A stretch of DNA of 64,000 nucleotides from JAXDAY01 sp034679345 (GTDB lineage: Bacteria; Eisenbacteria; RBG-16-71-46; CAIMUX01; VGJL01). The stretch's first letter is position 1; every line of letters starts with the position of its first letter. Below are positions 1-13,400 of the stretch, piece by piece. Below the pieces are notes generated by a model, which was given only the letters and a program-made list of their open reading frames with translations, ran no database searches and was not told where the DNA came from. The stretch covers positions 35,397-99,396 of the forward strand of contig JAXDAY010000010.1 of assembly GCA_034679345.1 (NCBI GenBank). The letters are read 5' to 3'. The position numbers and the translations under genes are program-made.

Positions 1-1319
1 TTGAAGTTGATGTAAGCCAGCACCGGAATCATCGGCATCGACTCGTCCGGACAGCCGTCCGCGTCCTCGAAGCCGTTGAAGGTCTCGGCGACGCTCGGGC
101 ACTTGTCGTCCTTGTCCAGGATGCCGTCCCCGTCATTGTCGGCATCCGGACAACCGTCGCTATCCTGCCACCCGTCGACGTCTTCCGCCTGGTTCGGGCA
201 GTCGTCATTGATGTCGGGGATGCCGTCCCCGTCATTGTCGCCTTCCGGACAGCCATCGGCGTCCTGGAACCCGTCCAGGTCCTCGGCGAGCGTCGGGCAC
301 TGATCGACGTCATCGGGAATGCCGTCCCGATCGGCGTCACCGAAGCCGACGGCTTGCATCCCCTCGTCACCGAACTTCAAGGCGACCGAGAACCGGTGGT
401 TCTCGTTCAGGAAGTCCTGATTGTCGTTCACGTACGCGTAGTCCGCCTCGAGGAACTTGAACCGCATCCCGAAGCCCGCCGCGAAGTCACCGTCGTTCAG
501 GCCGGCGCGGACCGCCGCAGCGACCTCCTCGGTGAGCGGCATCCGGAACTCGGCCCCGGTGTGGAACTGGTAGTCGTCGTCGTCCTGCGTCTTCTCCACG
601 TCGAAGGCCGTGGTGAGGCCGTGGATCGGCCAGACCGCGAGGCCCGCGCGAAGGTTGGTCGGCAGGTCCTCCGCCTCGTCGACGCTGCCGAGCTTGCCCG
701 CGATGTCCTGCACCGCGAGACCGAACCGGAACTGCTCGTGCAGCTGCAGACCGAAGCCCAAGTCGATGCCGTAGCCGTTGATGGCATCGTCCGACCCGCC
801 GGCGAGATCCGCGCCGACAGACTCACGGAGATACTTCCCCGTGATTCCAAGCGACGCGATGTCCCAGCGCTTCGCGAGAGAGAGCATGAATGCGTTGTCG
901 GAAAAGTCAAAGTCCTTGATGTACTGGCCGTCGGCCCCGCGCTGCTCGATGTCGGACATTCCCGCATTGAGCCAGTTGAAGCCGTAGGCGCCCCACTCGG
1001 CGTTGCGAGCGAAGCCGATATGGTTGTACTTCCGATCGACCTCCATCCCGCTGGAGAACATTCCGCCGACGCTCCAGCCGCGGGTCCAGGTCAGACCCGC
1101 CGGATTCCAGTAGCCGGCCGTCAGATCGTTCGCCACACCGACGAAGGCCCCACCCATCCCCAGGGCCCGAGCTCCGACTCCCATCCTCAGATAGGGAGCG
1201 TTGTGATTGTTGGCTTGGTCTCCGGGACTATCTGCCGCGAAGGCGGATCCCCCTGTTAGGAGAAGCAACCCTGTGAGCGCCACCACGGCCAGGATCGCCC
1301 TCCGATTCCGTCTAAGCAT
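1..1319 (-). CDS. PorV/PorQ-family outer-membrane protein with C-terminal TSP type 3 repeats (3' end beyond window)
   Basis: The reading frame opens with ATG at 1319, six bases or so after a strong GGAGG ribosome site, and stays open to the window edge, so at least 439 residues are present and the C-terminus is missing. Residues 1-28 form a signal peptide (hydrophobic run AILAVVALTGLLLL). The mature start has the PorV/PorQ signature (LRMGVGARALGMGGAF followed by a YWNPAGL motif), a beta-barrel family common in FCB bacteria. After about residue 320 the chain turns into calcium-binding TSP type 3 repeats (DxDxDGxxDxxDxCP) with a 33-residue period. In related proteins such repeats lead into an OmpA peptidoglycan-binding domain, which would lie outside this window. 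The gene follows the giant secreted protein on the same strand with 92 bases between. Some PorV proteins serve type IX secretion; that role is not shown here. Confidence 0.85.
   Translation of the reverse strand, partial: MLRRNRRAILAVVALTGLLLLTGGSAFAADSPGDQANNHNAPYLRMGVGARALGMGGAFVGVANDLTAGYWNPAGLTWTRGWSVGGMFSSGMEVDRKYNHIGFARNAEWGAYGFNWLNAGMSDIEQRGADGQYIKDFDFSDNAFMLSLAKRWDIASLGITGKYLRESVGADLAGGSDDAINGYGIDLGFGLQLHEQFRFGLAVQDIAGKLGSVDEAEDLPTNLRAGLAVWPIHGLTTAFDVEKTQDDDDYQFHTGAEFRMPLTEEVAAAVRAGLNDGDFAAGFGMRFKFLEADYAYVNDNQDFLNENHRFSVALKFGDEGMQAVGFGDADRDGIPDDVDQCPTLAEDLDGFQDADGCPEGDNDGDGIPDINDDCPNQAEDVDGWQDSDGCPDADNDGDGILDKDDKCPSVAETFNGFEDADGCPDESMPMIPVLAYINF
121..339 (-). repeat. 99-bp periodic coding repeat (TSP3 repeats)
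   Basis: A 21-base word beginning atgccgtccccg occurs exactly at 121-141 and 220-240 and in diverged form at 319-339, a strict 99-base (33-codon) period. It is the DNA image of the calcium-loop repeats in the PorV-like protein. It is a coding repeat, not a CRISPR or intergenic array. Confidence 0.8.
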
Positions 1320-1374
1320 CTCACTACCTCCTTGTTGAACCCGTCGTCACACGATCATCAGAACAAGACTGAGG

Positions 1375-1402
1375 GCGGGGGGGAGGGTTCCCTCCCCCCC
1401 GC
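1375..1402 (-). terminator. 13-bp GC hairpin after the giant gene, terminator-like
   Basis: Bases 1375-1387 and 1390-1402 are perfect inverted complements separated by only TT. The hairpin starts 9 bases after the stop of the giant gene. On the minus strand the 3' flank is only weakly T-rich (TCTTGTTCT), so it may be an attenuating structure between the giant gene and the PorV-like gene rather than a full terminator. Confidence 0.6.
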
Positions 1403-1411
1403 AGTAGACCG

Positions 1412-4400
1412 CTACTCCCTCCAGAGGACCACCTTCAGGTTCGCTTCCTCCGTCCGGGCGCCGTCGGAGGCGGTGACACGGACGATGTAGGCGCCGTTCG
1501 CGAGCTTCGTGCCGTCGCTGGCCGTGCCGCCCCAGTAGATCCCGCCCAACTTCGACGGAGTCATCTGTTCGTGGCTGGCGAGAGTCGTCACGTAGTTACC
1601 CGCGAAGTCGTAGACCTTGATGGTCACATCGCTCGTCTTGCTCAGGGCGAAGTGGATGAGAGCATCGCCGTCGGCAGGATCGAACGGGTTCGGGTAGGTG
1701 TAGACGTCGGTCAGGGTCAACATGGTCGCCTCGACCCGGACCGTCTTCGTCGAACTGCAGGTGTGGCCAAGGCGATCCCTGGCAGTCACAGTGATCGTGT
1801 AATCGCCGACTGCAAGCGGAGCCGGGATCGTGGCGGTGTAGTGGCCGTTGTTCCACTCCTCGTTCTCCGGAACGATCTCCTCGCCGTCCGGCCCGCGGAT
1901 GATGACCACGAGGTCCTCAGCCGACGAACCGACGCCCACGCCCGTGTCCGCCGCGGTGACTTCGATCACCATCGGGGTATTCGGATCATGGACGGAGGCC
2001 GGGAGAATGATCGCGCACTCCGGAGCGAGCGCATCCACGATGAACCTCTGCTCAACGTACTTGCTGCCGCTGTTGCGCACCTGGTCGAGGACGCCCTGCT
2101 GGTAGATGATCCGCTGCTGGCTCAGGAAGTCGAACCAGCAACCGTCGAGCACGTACAGCGTCTCCCCGCCAACGACGAGGGTGTCGACCACGTCGCACTG
2201 GAGGGCCGGGCCCTCACCCAGGAGGGTGCGGGTCTTCTGGCTGTAAAGCGTGACCTCGAGGATGTCGCCATCCTGGATCCGTCCGCCGCCCACGATGGGC
2301 AGCTTCACGAGCAGTTCCTCGCTCGGGTCGTAGATGTTCTCAGCGCCGTAGAGAGGCGGCTCGAGGTAGGGCAGCAGCTCATCCGCCGTGCCCTCGTGCA
2401 GCAACTCGCGCTCCTCGAACTCGTCGATGTCGAGTTGCTCGTCCTCTCCGTCGACGCGCCACAGGTCGTAATGGATACCCCAGTCGATCGGGTTGAAGCA
2501 TTCGAACCCGCCGACCGGATCCGTGAAGGGCTCGAGGAAGAGCTCGACGTCGTCGATGATCTCGTCGCAGTCGGGATCCTGGATGAACTCCTGCCGCTCC
2601 GGCCTCACGAAGATACCGGAGAGCGGATCGTACATCCGGACCGTCAGCATGGCGTCGTCACCGGCGATGTAACCGTGGACGTTCCGGAGCAGCGGATTCG
2701 AGACCCAGCCACCATGGAACTCCACGATCGGGGCGGTCAGGTCGACCGTGAACGGCATTGTCACCGAAGTCAGATCGTCCGTCCCGTGCGTCCTGTATTC
2801 CACTGTGATCGTGTGATCGCCCTCAGCCAGCCAGTCGCGCTGGATGGGAGAGTGGAAGTAGTCGAGCTCGTAGATGGTCGAGTGGCCATCGTTGCCGTCG
2901 TCGTTCGCGCTCATGAGGTGCGCGCCGCCAGCGCCCCAGACCCAGGTCGCGATGACGTCCTCGGCGAAGTCGCTCACGTCGTAGAACGTGGCGACGTCGC
3001 GGTCGTCCACCTTGACCTTGACTGTGCTGGCCTCGATGCCCTGTCCGCCGATGTCGTGCAGATAGAAGCTGAAGATCGGATCGGCATCCGTCACCCAGTT
3101 GCTCAGGTAAGCGGAGTGCGGCGTCACGTTGGCGAGGAACACCGGCGCGCCGCTCTTCGGAGCGAAGACCTCGAAGACCGTACCGTCGCTGTTGATCGAC
3201 GAGAGATTGTCCACATTGAAGGAGATCTCGTTCGCCTCGGTGTTGACCCGGATGTTCATGATGCCCTCGGCATCCGAGTAGTCGTAGTCCCAACGCCGAA
3301 CCGTCAGCATCTCCTCCGTGACGCCCTCGTTTTCAGCCAAGGCGGCATTCAGAGCTTCGTCGCTGTACTTGATCACGATCGTCGGAAGGTATCCTTCCCG
3401 GAAGTCGTCATAGTACTCGCTTTGGCTCTTCGTAACCTCGATGTGCCACGCAGTGTCCTTCAGAGGAGTCAGATAGACCCTCTCCTCGGGACTCAGCTGC
3501 GGCGCGATGGTCTCGCTGACGAGCAGGCAGGCGTCGTCCTCCATCCAGGCGCCGCTGACCACGGTCACCTGGCTATAGAGGTCTCCGTAGCCCTGCGTCA
3601 CCACCGTGCCATTCGTGCCGAGTTCCGTCGTGACGGGGAACTCGTGAATCGCGGTGGTCACCTCATCGATGAACCACTCGGGATTCTGCATGCCGGTCAC
3701 GAAGACCTTGAAGTGCAAGCATTCGTCGATTGGGTACTCATCGTCATAGGTTTCCGTGAGACTGATCCGTCCGCGCCAAACCGTCGGATCATCGAGGGAG
3801 CGGACCAGACCGAACTGGCCGTTCTCGGGATCGGACGGAACTCCGGCGGAGTAGATCCACCAGTAGTCGTTCGGCGCGACGACGTTGTCGCTCTCTCCGA
3901 GGACTACGACACGAGGCCGATCAGTCGAGTTCGGCATGTCGACGGTCAGGATCGCCTGCGGTTCGCTGTTTTCGTCCGCGCTTTCGATCTGAACCGACAC
4001 GTCCTCGACGATCGGCGGCGCCGTGCGAAGGGCCCGGAAGGTCCAGGCGCCGTCATAGGGCCACTCGGTCGGATCGTTGACATCGTCGAGACGGATGAGC
4101 TCCGCCCGCATCATCGGCACCACGTCCGCCGGGTCATCGCCGTAGCGGTTGCCGTCGGAATCCTTCGCGAGAGCGCGCAACCAGAAGAGGGCGCCTTCCT
4201 GGAAGTTGAAGGCCGTCGTCTCGATACGCGTCCGCCACAGGACTTCAGTGGTGTAGTCGTGCTGGCCGGTCACCTGCTCGCCGAATCCGATGTTCACCCA
4301 CTCATGATCGAGATCGTTCTCGCCCTCGATCGTGTCGTACTGGAACAGAACATCCTCGATGCTCGGGTCGCTCTCGGCGAGCGCGTAAATGTAGAGGTAA

Positions 4401-7400
4401 GTCAACGGATTCTCGCCGTGCGGATCCTGATCGGGGTCGAACGCCACGACCCGAGCCGTCGGCGGGATGTTGTCGCGAATGATGACATTGACGTTTCCGC
4501 TGGTCGCCGCGTTGCCGCACTCGTCGATCGCGGTGACCCGCAGCAGGTACTCGCCGTCCACCACCAGGCCGGTCGTGTTCCAGAGAACCGAACCGGTCAC
4601 GGCGGAAGGATCATCGAGATCCGCCGGGTCGAAGACGATCGTCCCAAGGTCGCGCCAGATATCGCCATCCGGCTCATCGTCCTTGTTCAGATCCTCGGCG
4701 ACCTGGAACTGCATCTGCGTGACGAACGTCTCGTGGCCGAGCGGAGCGTTCGGGATGTTGGCCTCGTCGTCCGAAGCCGTCGCCCAGATCTCCACCTCGA
4801 GGCCGCGCGTGACTTCCGTCACCTGCCCGAAGTCGATCGGATCCTGAGTCGGATCGTCGACCGCGAGCTTGATGTTGGTGATGTTCACCGGATCCGGAGC
4901 CGTCGTATCGAGCGTGTTCTTCCAGGAGTAGATCACGTTCGCGTTGCCGGCGACGTCCATGACCCTGACGCGCAGGTCGATCAGCTCGCCCAGCGCATCG
5001 AAGTCGGGATTCGGCTTGCAGCCATCCTCGTCGAACTCCATCGCGTCGAAGTCCATGGTCTTCGACAGGGTGTTCAGAGCGTCGTCGTAGAGGTAATCCT
5101 CCGAGACGCCGCAGGGACGCCACAGAGTCGAATCCTCGTACGACCACTTCCACTCGAACACTGCGTCGAACACGTCGTCGTGCTGGACATCGCCGTTCTC
5201 GTAGGTCTGGCCACGATCGGTGATCTGAGCGATCAGATCGAAGATCCGGTGGCCGTTGCGCTCGTCGATCTCCGCATCGCACCACTTCGAAGTCGCCTCC
5301 GTCGGGTGGAGCAGAGCAAACGGCGGGGCGGTCCAGTCGACGAAGACCAGGATCTTCGCCGCCGCATCGAACGGTTCGGTGTTGCCCGCGTCGTCGGCGC
5401 CGAGAGCCGCGACCTCGTACCAGGTCTGGTCATCGAGGGTCGTCAGATCCCACGGACCGGTGAGCCGCCAGGTGAACCGATCCACCTGCTCGGTGACCGC
5501 ATCGATGAGGGTCGGCGTGTCCGCCGTCCCCAGCTTGCGGTAGACGAAGTTCACGTAGCTGAGATCGAGGTGACCCGTCAGCAGCTTCGCGTTGATGTGT
5601 TCGATCGACGAGGCGTGAAGCGCCGTCGGGTTCATGATCTGTTCGGTATCGCCGAAGGTGCGCTGCACCTCGGTGATCGTCATGTGAGGCGGGATCGTGT
5701 CGATGATCTCGAAGGTGAGGCCGCGGCCTTCGGTCAGGTTCGTCACCTGATCGGTCGCGTTGCCGACCTCGTCCTCGACGAGCGTCGAGAAGTCGTACTG
5801 CTCACCGACCTGAAGCGGGAGCGGCCAATCGACGTCATCGGGGTTCTCGAGACCCACCGAACCAAGATCCAGGTTGAAGCTGTAAGGACGAGTGTGGTCC
5901 GGGTTGATGTCGCCGTCCGTGGCGCTCCAGTCCTCGTCGAACGAGTGGTAGGAGCCCGGGAAGTTGACATCACGCGTCCTCTTGAAGAAGAACTCGACCG
6001 TGTCGTCCTCGTTCGCAGGATCCGTGGAGGCCAGGAACGTGACCACCTCGTTGCGCTGGATCCGATCGGCATCGGGATCCGCGGTCAACGTGGCGGTCGG
6101 AGCATCCATGTCGACCTTGATGATCGCCGTGGTCGTCTGCCCGACCTCTTCCACGTTACCGGCCTCGTCGGTCGCCTTTGCGGAGAGCTTGTACCAGCCG
6201 CTCCACTTGAGGCTGCCATCGAGGTTCGTCTCCGTGAGATCCCAGTACAGGTGCCACAGGTAGTAGTAGTTCCCGCCGTTCGGGTACTCGTCCTTGCCGA
6301 TGGTCACCGGATCGCCGATCGCCTGGCCCTGCTCGTCCACCGGGGTGGCGAAGAACTCGACGAACTCGATTCCGTCGTCACCGTCCGGTAGCGGCGGGCC
6401 TGGGATCTCCTGATCCCCGCCGTTGAAGTCGTCGCCGAAGCGCGTCCTGGCAACGATCGTGACCAACCGGGCGACCTTCATCTTGTTCATGAGGTCGTTG
6501 TTCCCGAGGAAGCCCTCGTTGACATCGCGCGGCCAGGTGTTCTTCCACATACCGATGACCTCGTCGGACTCGGTCTCGTCGGGGATGTTCGCCCCGCCGG
6601 CCGTGCTCAGGACGAAGTCGGAGTAGTAGTCGTAGTCATCCTCGGTGTCCGAGGGATCGCTGCCATCGCGGTCGACCCAGACGTAGGTGTTCGCATCCTC
6701 GCTGGCATCCTCGGTGTCGAAGGCGAAGACCTTCGCCTCGACGTCGATGATCTTGGTAGCGACCGGCGGGTTCTCGTCGCGCACGACGTAGTCCGCGGCC
6801 TTCCAGTCGAGAGCGTTGCCGGCCGGATCGATGGCCATCACCCACACCTCGATCGGTGTGTCGTGGAAGACCTCGGTCGGCCAGACCCACGAAGCGTCGA
6901 ACAGCCACTGGCAGTTCGGCGTGTCCAGGGTGCCCTCGACCGTGTCGTCCGGTCCGAGGCCGCCCTCAGGCGTCGAGGCGATGACGTACTTCGTCTCGTC
7001 GCCGGCCAGCTTGAAGTAGAGCTGAACGTGCCGCACGTCGGTGATGGCGTCCTGGAGAACGACGTGGAAGTCGACGTTCTCACCCGGCGCGATCTCCCCG
7101 TATGGCTGGTTGTCGCTGAAGTCCCACAGCGTCGGATCGCTGAAATCGACCGCGGCGGTGACGTAGGCCGGATCGGCCTGGTTCGCGTTCGTGTTACACG
7201 CCGCGTCGGTGGCGAGAACGCGCCACTCCAGCACCCCCTCCGGGATGCCCAAGCCGGCCGCGTTGTCGGCGAAGTCCTCGATGTGCGCGATCCACTGCTT
7301 GTGTCCGGCGACCTCGGGCGGCCCCGGCGCGTAGTGGAACTCGATCGCGACGTCGTTCCAGTCCAGGGTCCCCGGGAGGCGCCACTGGAGCGTGAGGACG

Positions 7401-10400
7401 TCGATCATGTCATCCGCCGGCGTGTAGACGTAGAACTCGACATCGCCCGTATACGGATCCGGAGCGATGACCGGGGACTCGTGGTCCACGACGCCGTCGT
7501 TGAAGTACATCGCGAGATTCACGAACGGACGACCGCCCTCCGGACCGTAGACGACGGCCGGGGCTTCGCGATCGACCTGGATGTTGGAATGGACCGAGGT
7601 CGTCCGGTTCCCGTCCGCATCCAGCGCCTCAGCCCACAGCTGGTAGAGGCCGTCCTGGTAGCGACCGTCGGGACCGTTGTCGGTGTCCCACTCCAAGACG
7701 AAGAACGCGGTGTTCGCGCCAGGCGTGTAGTCCCCGCGGCAATCCAGCGGGATGTCGCCGAAAGCGATGTCATCGGCGCGACCGAGGATGACCGCCTCGC
7801 CGCCGTCCGGCTGGAGCATGATGTCGACGCCCACCAGGTCCTCGAGCTCGAGGGCGCTGCCGGCCGTGACCATGCCGTAGAGGGTGACCACGCGGTTCGC
7901 GTAGCCCGTCTCGTCGGTCAGACGGTCGCAACCGCAGAGCTCGGTGTTCATCCACATCAGGAATGCGCCGGGCGCCGTCTGATCGTCGACGATCACCACC
8001 ACCTCATCGGCGTGCAGATCGTCCTCGATCGTCGTGTTGCCCGCGACATCCGTGGCAAGCATCCGGAAGCGGAGGTAGGTGTCCTCGCGCGTCCCGAGCC
8101 AGTTCGTGTCGAAGTCGACGTTGAAGGTGACTTGCCCCTCCTCGGTCGGCTCGATCCGGTTCAGGTCCGTGTTGTCGTTCGGAGTCGGATCGATCTCGAT
8201 CCAGTCCGCGTCTTCGAAGCGGTACTCGAAGACGACGTAGTCGATGGCGCTGGCCGGCGACTCAGGCGTCGCATGGTCGTCCGCCGTGCCGGTGACCTGG
8301 ATCACATCTCCGAAGAGGAACGTGTCGCCGTCGTGCGGGTTGTTGATCATCGTCGTCGGCGCGTAGCCGTCGTAGATCAACGCCGGCTCGAGCATCGCGT
8401 AGACCGGGTTACCGGAACCCGGGAAGAGGTCGTCCGTCGGATCGCCGCCGTAGCCGGCGTCGTCGAAGACGACCGCGCGGACGGGCAGGACCGAGACGAT
8501 CTCGTCCGGGTCGGCCGGAAGATCGACCTCGCCGTCGCCGTCGTTGTCGTATCCGTCGCTCTCGGGCGGATCGAATCCAGCGCCGCCGAAGTGAAGAACG
8601 CCGGACCAGCCGTCCGCGGGGTCACGATCGATGGCGAAGGTGAGCCACTCGTCCGGGGTGCCGTCGTCGTTCTTGTTCGGGCTGTACTGGAAGACCACCG
8701 TCCGGGTCGTGATGACGTTGATGTCGGGACCGTCCGTCGATTCGAGGTGGACGGTGATCTCCGACTCGGCGCCGGGCATGACGCCGCCATTGTCTGCCCA
8801 GAAGTTGGAGACGATGGGGGCATCCTTGTCATACATGAACATGATCGGTCCCTGCGGAGCATCGCTGCCATCCGACAGGTTCGTTCCGACCATGCCCTTG
8901 TTGTCGGTGACCGTCACGAGGACCCGATAGGCGTCGGACTCGAGGACGGAGGTGTCGAACATGTAGTAGTAGAACTCGTCGGGCAGCGCGATCAGCGATG
9001 TCGTTCCCTGACCGCCGCTGCTGTTCCGCCGGTCCGCGTAGTTCCCGTCGTCGTCACCGATCTTGTCGATGAAGAACCGGTACTCGTAGACCGTTCCCGG
9101 CATGAATCCGTCGTAGATCACCTGGTAGTAGTCCGGGTGCCCGACATTGCTCATCGGCAACGACGTGTAGTCGACGGCGCCTTCCTCACGGATCCAGAGG
9201 GCGACGTTCTCGATCTCGTCGCTCCGGACCTCGTAGTAGTCGGCGACGTACATCGTCAGAGCCATCGAGAGAGCCTTGTCGCCGGAGTAGAAGTCATTGA
9301 CGACATCCAGCAGGACCGTCGAGAACGGATCGCTCTCGAAGGCCTGGTAGAAGTCGAGCTTGACCTCGGTGATCTCGGCCGTGGCGTCGGTCGTCGAGGC
9401 GGTCACGAAGACGTCGTTCTCGACGCCGCTTCCCTTGTGCTCGGGCGTGCCGGCGGGAGCGAGACCGAACGGGTTGCCCGGCCAACCGAGCTCCGGCGCT
9501 GCCGGAGGCTCCTGCTGCGGGTAACCCCACTCGTCGCCCTGCTCGTAATCGAGACCGTAGAGATGAACGATCGGGCGGGCGACCTCGCGAAGGATCACAT
9601 GATTCCCCTCGCTGATGATCGGCTCCACGAGATCGCACACGCTCGTATCCTCGTACCAGCCCGAGCCGTCGAGGTCCATCAGACCGACGGCGACCAGGTC
9701 ATAGGCGTTCGCGCCGCTCCAATCGAGCGTTCCCATGTCTCCGTCCGGGTTTTCCGGATCGGGGACGCCGCCCTCGGGACCTTCCGCCCACTCGACCGTG
9801 AAGGGCTCGACGTCATCGCCGGCCGCGATCAGCAACCAGCCGTCGCTGTAGGCGCCGGGGTACTGAATCGCGTCCGGAGGAACGCCGGTGCCCATGAAGT
9901 TGTAGCTGACCGTGATTTCCGCATCCGCATCCGGGGCGACCGCGAAGGTGATGAACGTGTCGCCCGCCGAGGCGGTGTAGTCGACTCCGCTGACGAGCTC
10001 CACGCCGCCGATGCAGACCACGACGCCCGCTCCCCTCTGATCGAGGATCGGCTTCTCGAGGGCCAGCATCAGGTTCGCGTCCACATCCGAGCCCGCGTAA
10101 GAGGTGTTCTGGATGCGCGGCGCGAAGTAGAACCGCACCTGAGCGACATTGTCGAAGTCGGGATCAACCTCGCCCACGATCGTCCTGCCGTCGCCGATGT
10201 TCAGGACCGTCTCGCTCGGCAGACAGAGGTCGTCGGGCTTCACGGGATCGATCACGTAGGCGAGATCCTCGCCCGCCCACTGGTTGAAACCGAACCCGTA
10301 CGGGTAGACGGGGATCCAGGAGTAGTTGCCGATGCCGTCGATCGCCTCGGCGAAGAACTGGTAGTTCCCGTCTGTGAGATCCAACCCCTGCTCGTGGACC

Positions 10401-13400
10401 GTCCACCGGAAGTTGTACGGGTAGTCCCGATCCGGATAGGAGTCCCAAGGGGTGTCGTCCGGGAAGGTGTCCATCTGAGCCGCGGAGAGCAGCTTCCAGC
10501 CCGGCCGATCCGTCGTGCAGGCGGGATTCGGGCGGTACCACAGCCGCACCCACTCGATCTCATCGGAGTCTTCCGCCGTCACGTGGACGAGGAAGGTGCG
10601 CGAGGTGGCCGGATTCTCATCGGGTCCGAGGACCTGATAAGGATCGCCGTCGGAGACGGGGTGGAACACGTCCACAACCTCGTCGTCCTCGGTCTCGACG
10701 CGCACCGGGCCCGTCATGATCGGCGGGGTCCAGTCGCGGAAGAGGATCGACTCGAAGTCGGTGCCGGTCAGATCCGACTCGGGGCACTCGCGCGAACTCT
10801 CGACCGTCGCTGTGAGATCGCAGAGCTGGCTGCCCGCGACCGCGTAACCGGCGAGGTCGTAGTACGCGAAGTACGGCTCGACGGAGTCTGCCTGGTTGAC
10901 CGAGTCCTGGTCGTCGACCGTCTGGCCGTCGTTGTCCCAGTCGCCGACGACCCAGTCGATGCCGTCCCAGTAGACGTCCTCGCGAACGAGTGGAACGAGG
11001 AGCTGCCCTTCCGGAGTGTCGACGAACGGCGCGTTGCGCCCGGCGTCCAGCACCTCGTCGATGCCCGGATCGTAGAGCCAGTTCTCGTTGACGTCGCGGA
11101 TCCGCTCGTCATCGAGATACGGCGCGTAGCTCCTCTGATTGAGGAACTCGCTGCGCGTATCGCGGACGGGGTCGTCCCGATACTGGAAGCCGGGCAGACC
11201 GTTCAGATCGGCGTAGGAGTCGCCGTCCGGGTTCGGCCCGATGACCTCATTGGGCTCGCCCGTGAACGTGGCCGTGAAGACGATGTTCTCGATCTCTTCG
11301 CCCGCCGGGACGGCCCGCACGCGGAAGAACCGCGCGTTCTTCGGCATCTCATCGATATCCGGCGGCGTGGTGTCCAGGTCGAGCGTGACGATGTCGTAGC
11401 TCCAAGTGTCGTTGGAGGGATCGCCGTCGCCCTGGTCGTCATAGAGCGGCACGAAGGCCTCGACGACCGTCAGGTCGACATCGACCTCGGAGCAGTTGAC
11501 GGTGACGATCTGAAGCTCGAGCGGGTTCCAGTTGTCCGGGTCGTACTGATGCTCCTGGATCTGGTCTTCCTCGCCGGAGCGGGTGATGGCGATCGTGCGG
11601 ACGATGTAGTCGCCATCGCTCTGCGTCTCGTCGCCGCACGGATCCCAGTCGATCTTCCACAGATTCAGCCCGATGAGGGCCGGATCGAGGTCGTCGCCGT
11701 AATCCGTGTAGTTCTCGCGGTTCTCGCGGAAGATATAGTCGGACGGGTCAAGATTCTCCCAGTCGTTGGGAGTCCCGTCGCAATCGTCCGCCTGCTCGGC
11801 CCAGTAGTAGGCCGGGTTGGCGTTCGAATCGTCGTCGTAGGTCGTGAACCGGGTGAGCGGAACGCCGTCGGGGATGTTCTCGCTGTAGGTGTCCGACCCG
11901 ATGACGACGATGTCGATTCCCTCGTCATAGACGTCGTTCTCGTTCACGTCCTCGATGACCGCGTCCCTCGAGGAGTAGACCGGGAAGCCGACGATGTAGT
12001 CGTTGTCGGCGTTGTAGTAGGAGTACCAGCGGTCGTCCGGCCCATACGAGAAGAACCGGCTGGCGCCGCCATAGGCCGCCTCGAGGAAAGCGAGGTCGTC
12101 GCGGCAGCCGTTGTCGGAGTTGAACCGGTAGATGAGCTGGTCGCCGCGCTCGCCGATCGCGTCAGGATCGGATCCGCCGACGGTGCCGATCGTCTCCCAG
12201 ACCTCTCCGGCATCGAGATCGTTGCCGTTGACGACGATCTCCTTCAACCGCTCGAACCGGACCCGGTCCGGGTCGAGGCCGTTGCAGCCATGGATGTAGT
12301 GGAGGCCGTAGAGCTTCAGCTGCCCCTCGAGAGCGGGAGGAGAGGAGCAGTAGACCGGCTCGATATAGACGCGGCAGGGGAAGAAGTCCTGTCCGGGGTA
12401 GAGCCACTCCCACGCGGTCTCCTCCGGGTTGATCGTCTCGATGCGGCCGACGTTCCCTTGCCAGTCCGCGGCCGCCAGCAGGAACGCCAGCTCGCTCGGC
12501 GAGGTGATCTCGTCACCTTCCACCGTCTGCCAGATCGTCCCGTTGGGCGGGGGCGGAACATTCCCGTACGGGGGAAGCCCGTCTCCCACATAGATGCTCA
12601 GCCCGATCCGATGCGGAGAGTTCACTCCGTCGATCTGACGGGGCCTCATGTTCCCGAGCGCGATGGCCCTGTCCAGATAGGTGGCCATCTTCGTCTTGTC
12701 CCAGCTACCCTCGTTTCCGCGAAGCACGGGGTAGAGGAAGTACTGGTCGCCGTCGTCGATCCCCGACTCGTAGAACCGGAGATAGGCGGTGTAGGTCTGG
12801 TTGGGCTCATCGAAGGTCCAACCATCCTCGCCGGAGACCCAGTCGTTGGTCAGCGTGACCAGGCGAGGGCGGCTCTCCTCCATCACCGGGGTCCAGAATA
12901 GGTTGGCGTCATAGTAGGAGTTGCCGTCGACGTCCTGCAGGTCCGTGCCCCCCTCCACCGGCTCGGCGAACCGGATCCGGCAGCCCTGCTCGTACGGATC
13001 GGCGCTCTCGCTGAAGTCCCGGATGATGATGACCGGGAAGTTGTCGCCGTCCGGCGGCTGATAGTCCACCACCTCGTTACCGCCGAAGGCGAATCCCTGG
13101 AGATCGAAGTTCTGGGTGATGTCCAGGGTCCCGTCGTCGATCTGGGCCGCCTGAGCGGGAAGGATCGGCAGCGACAGGTAGATGTAGAGCGCATCGTTGG
13201 AGAGATCATCGTTGTCGGGGTCGCTGGGATCCTTGTTCTCGTCGTACGAGGACCGCACGATGCCGCCGCCGACATGGATGCTGATCGTATCGTCGGGGAC
13301 CGCCAGTTGACCTTGGTAATCCTCGAAGAACTGCGCGGATCCTGGAATCGTCACCCCGACGTCGTCGATGTTGACGTCGTTGATGCTGAAGTTCCGCACA

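Noticed and set aside
76..339. Regularly spaced repeats resembling a CRISPR-like array at the left edge
   Set aside because: Period 99 bases with the spacers also similar; it translates into TSP3 calcium-binding repeats in a long frame.
1571..6391. A 1606-codon open frame on the plus strand antisense to the giant gene
   Set aside because: It is the mirror of a GC-rich, Asp/Val-rich coding frame with almost no stop codons on the complement. It has no ribosome site, no recognisable domains and odd Arg/Val/Asp composition.
6863..12901. A 2012-codon plus-strand antisense open frame
   Set aside because: Same cause as the first: GAC/GTC-rich codons of the minus-strand gene read as stop-free codons on the other strand. 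The opposite strand encodes a coherent signal-peptide-bearing protein.
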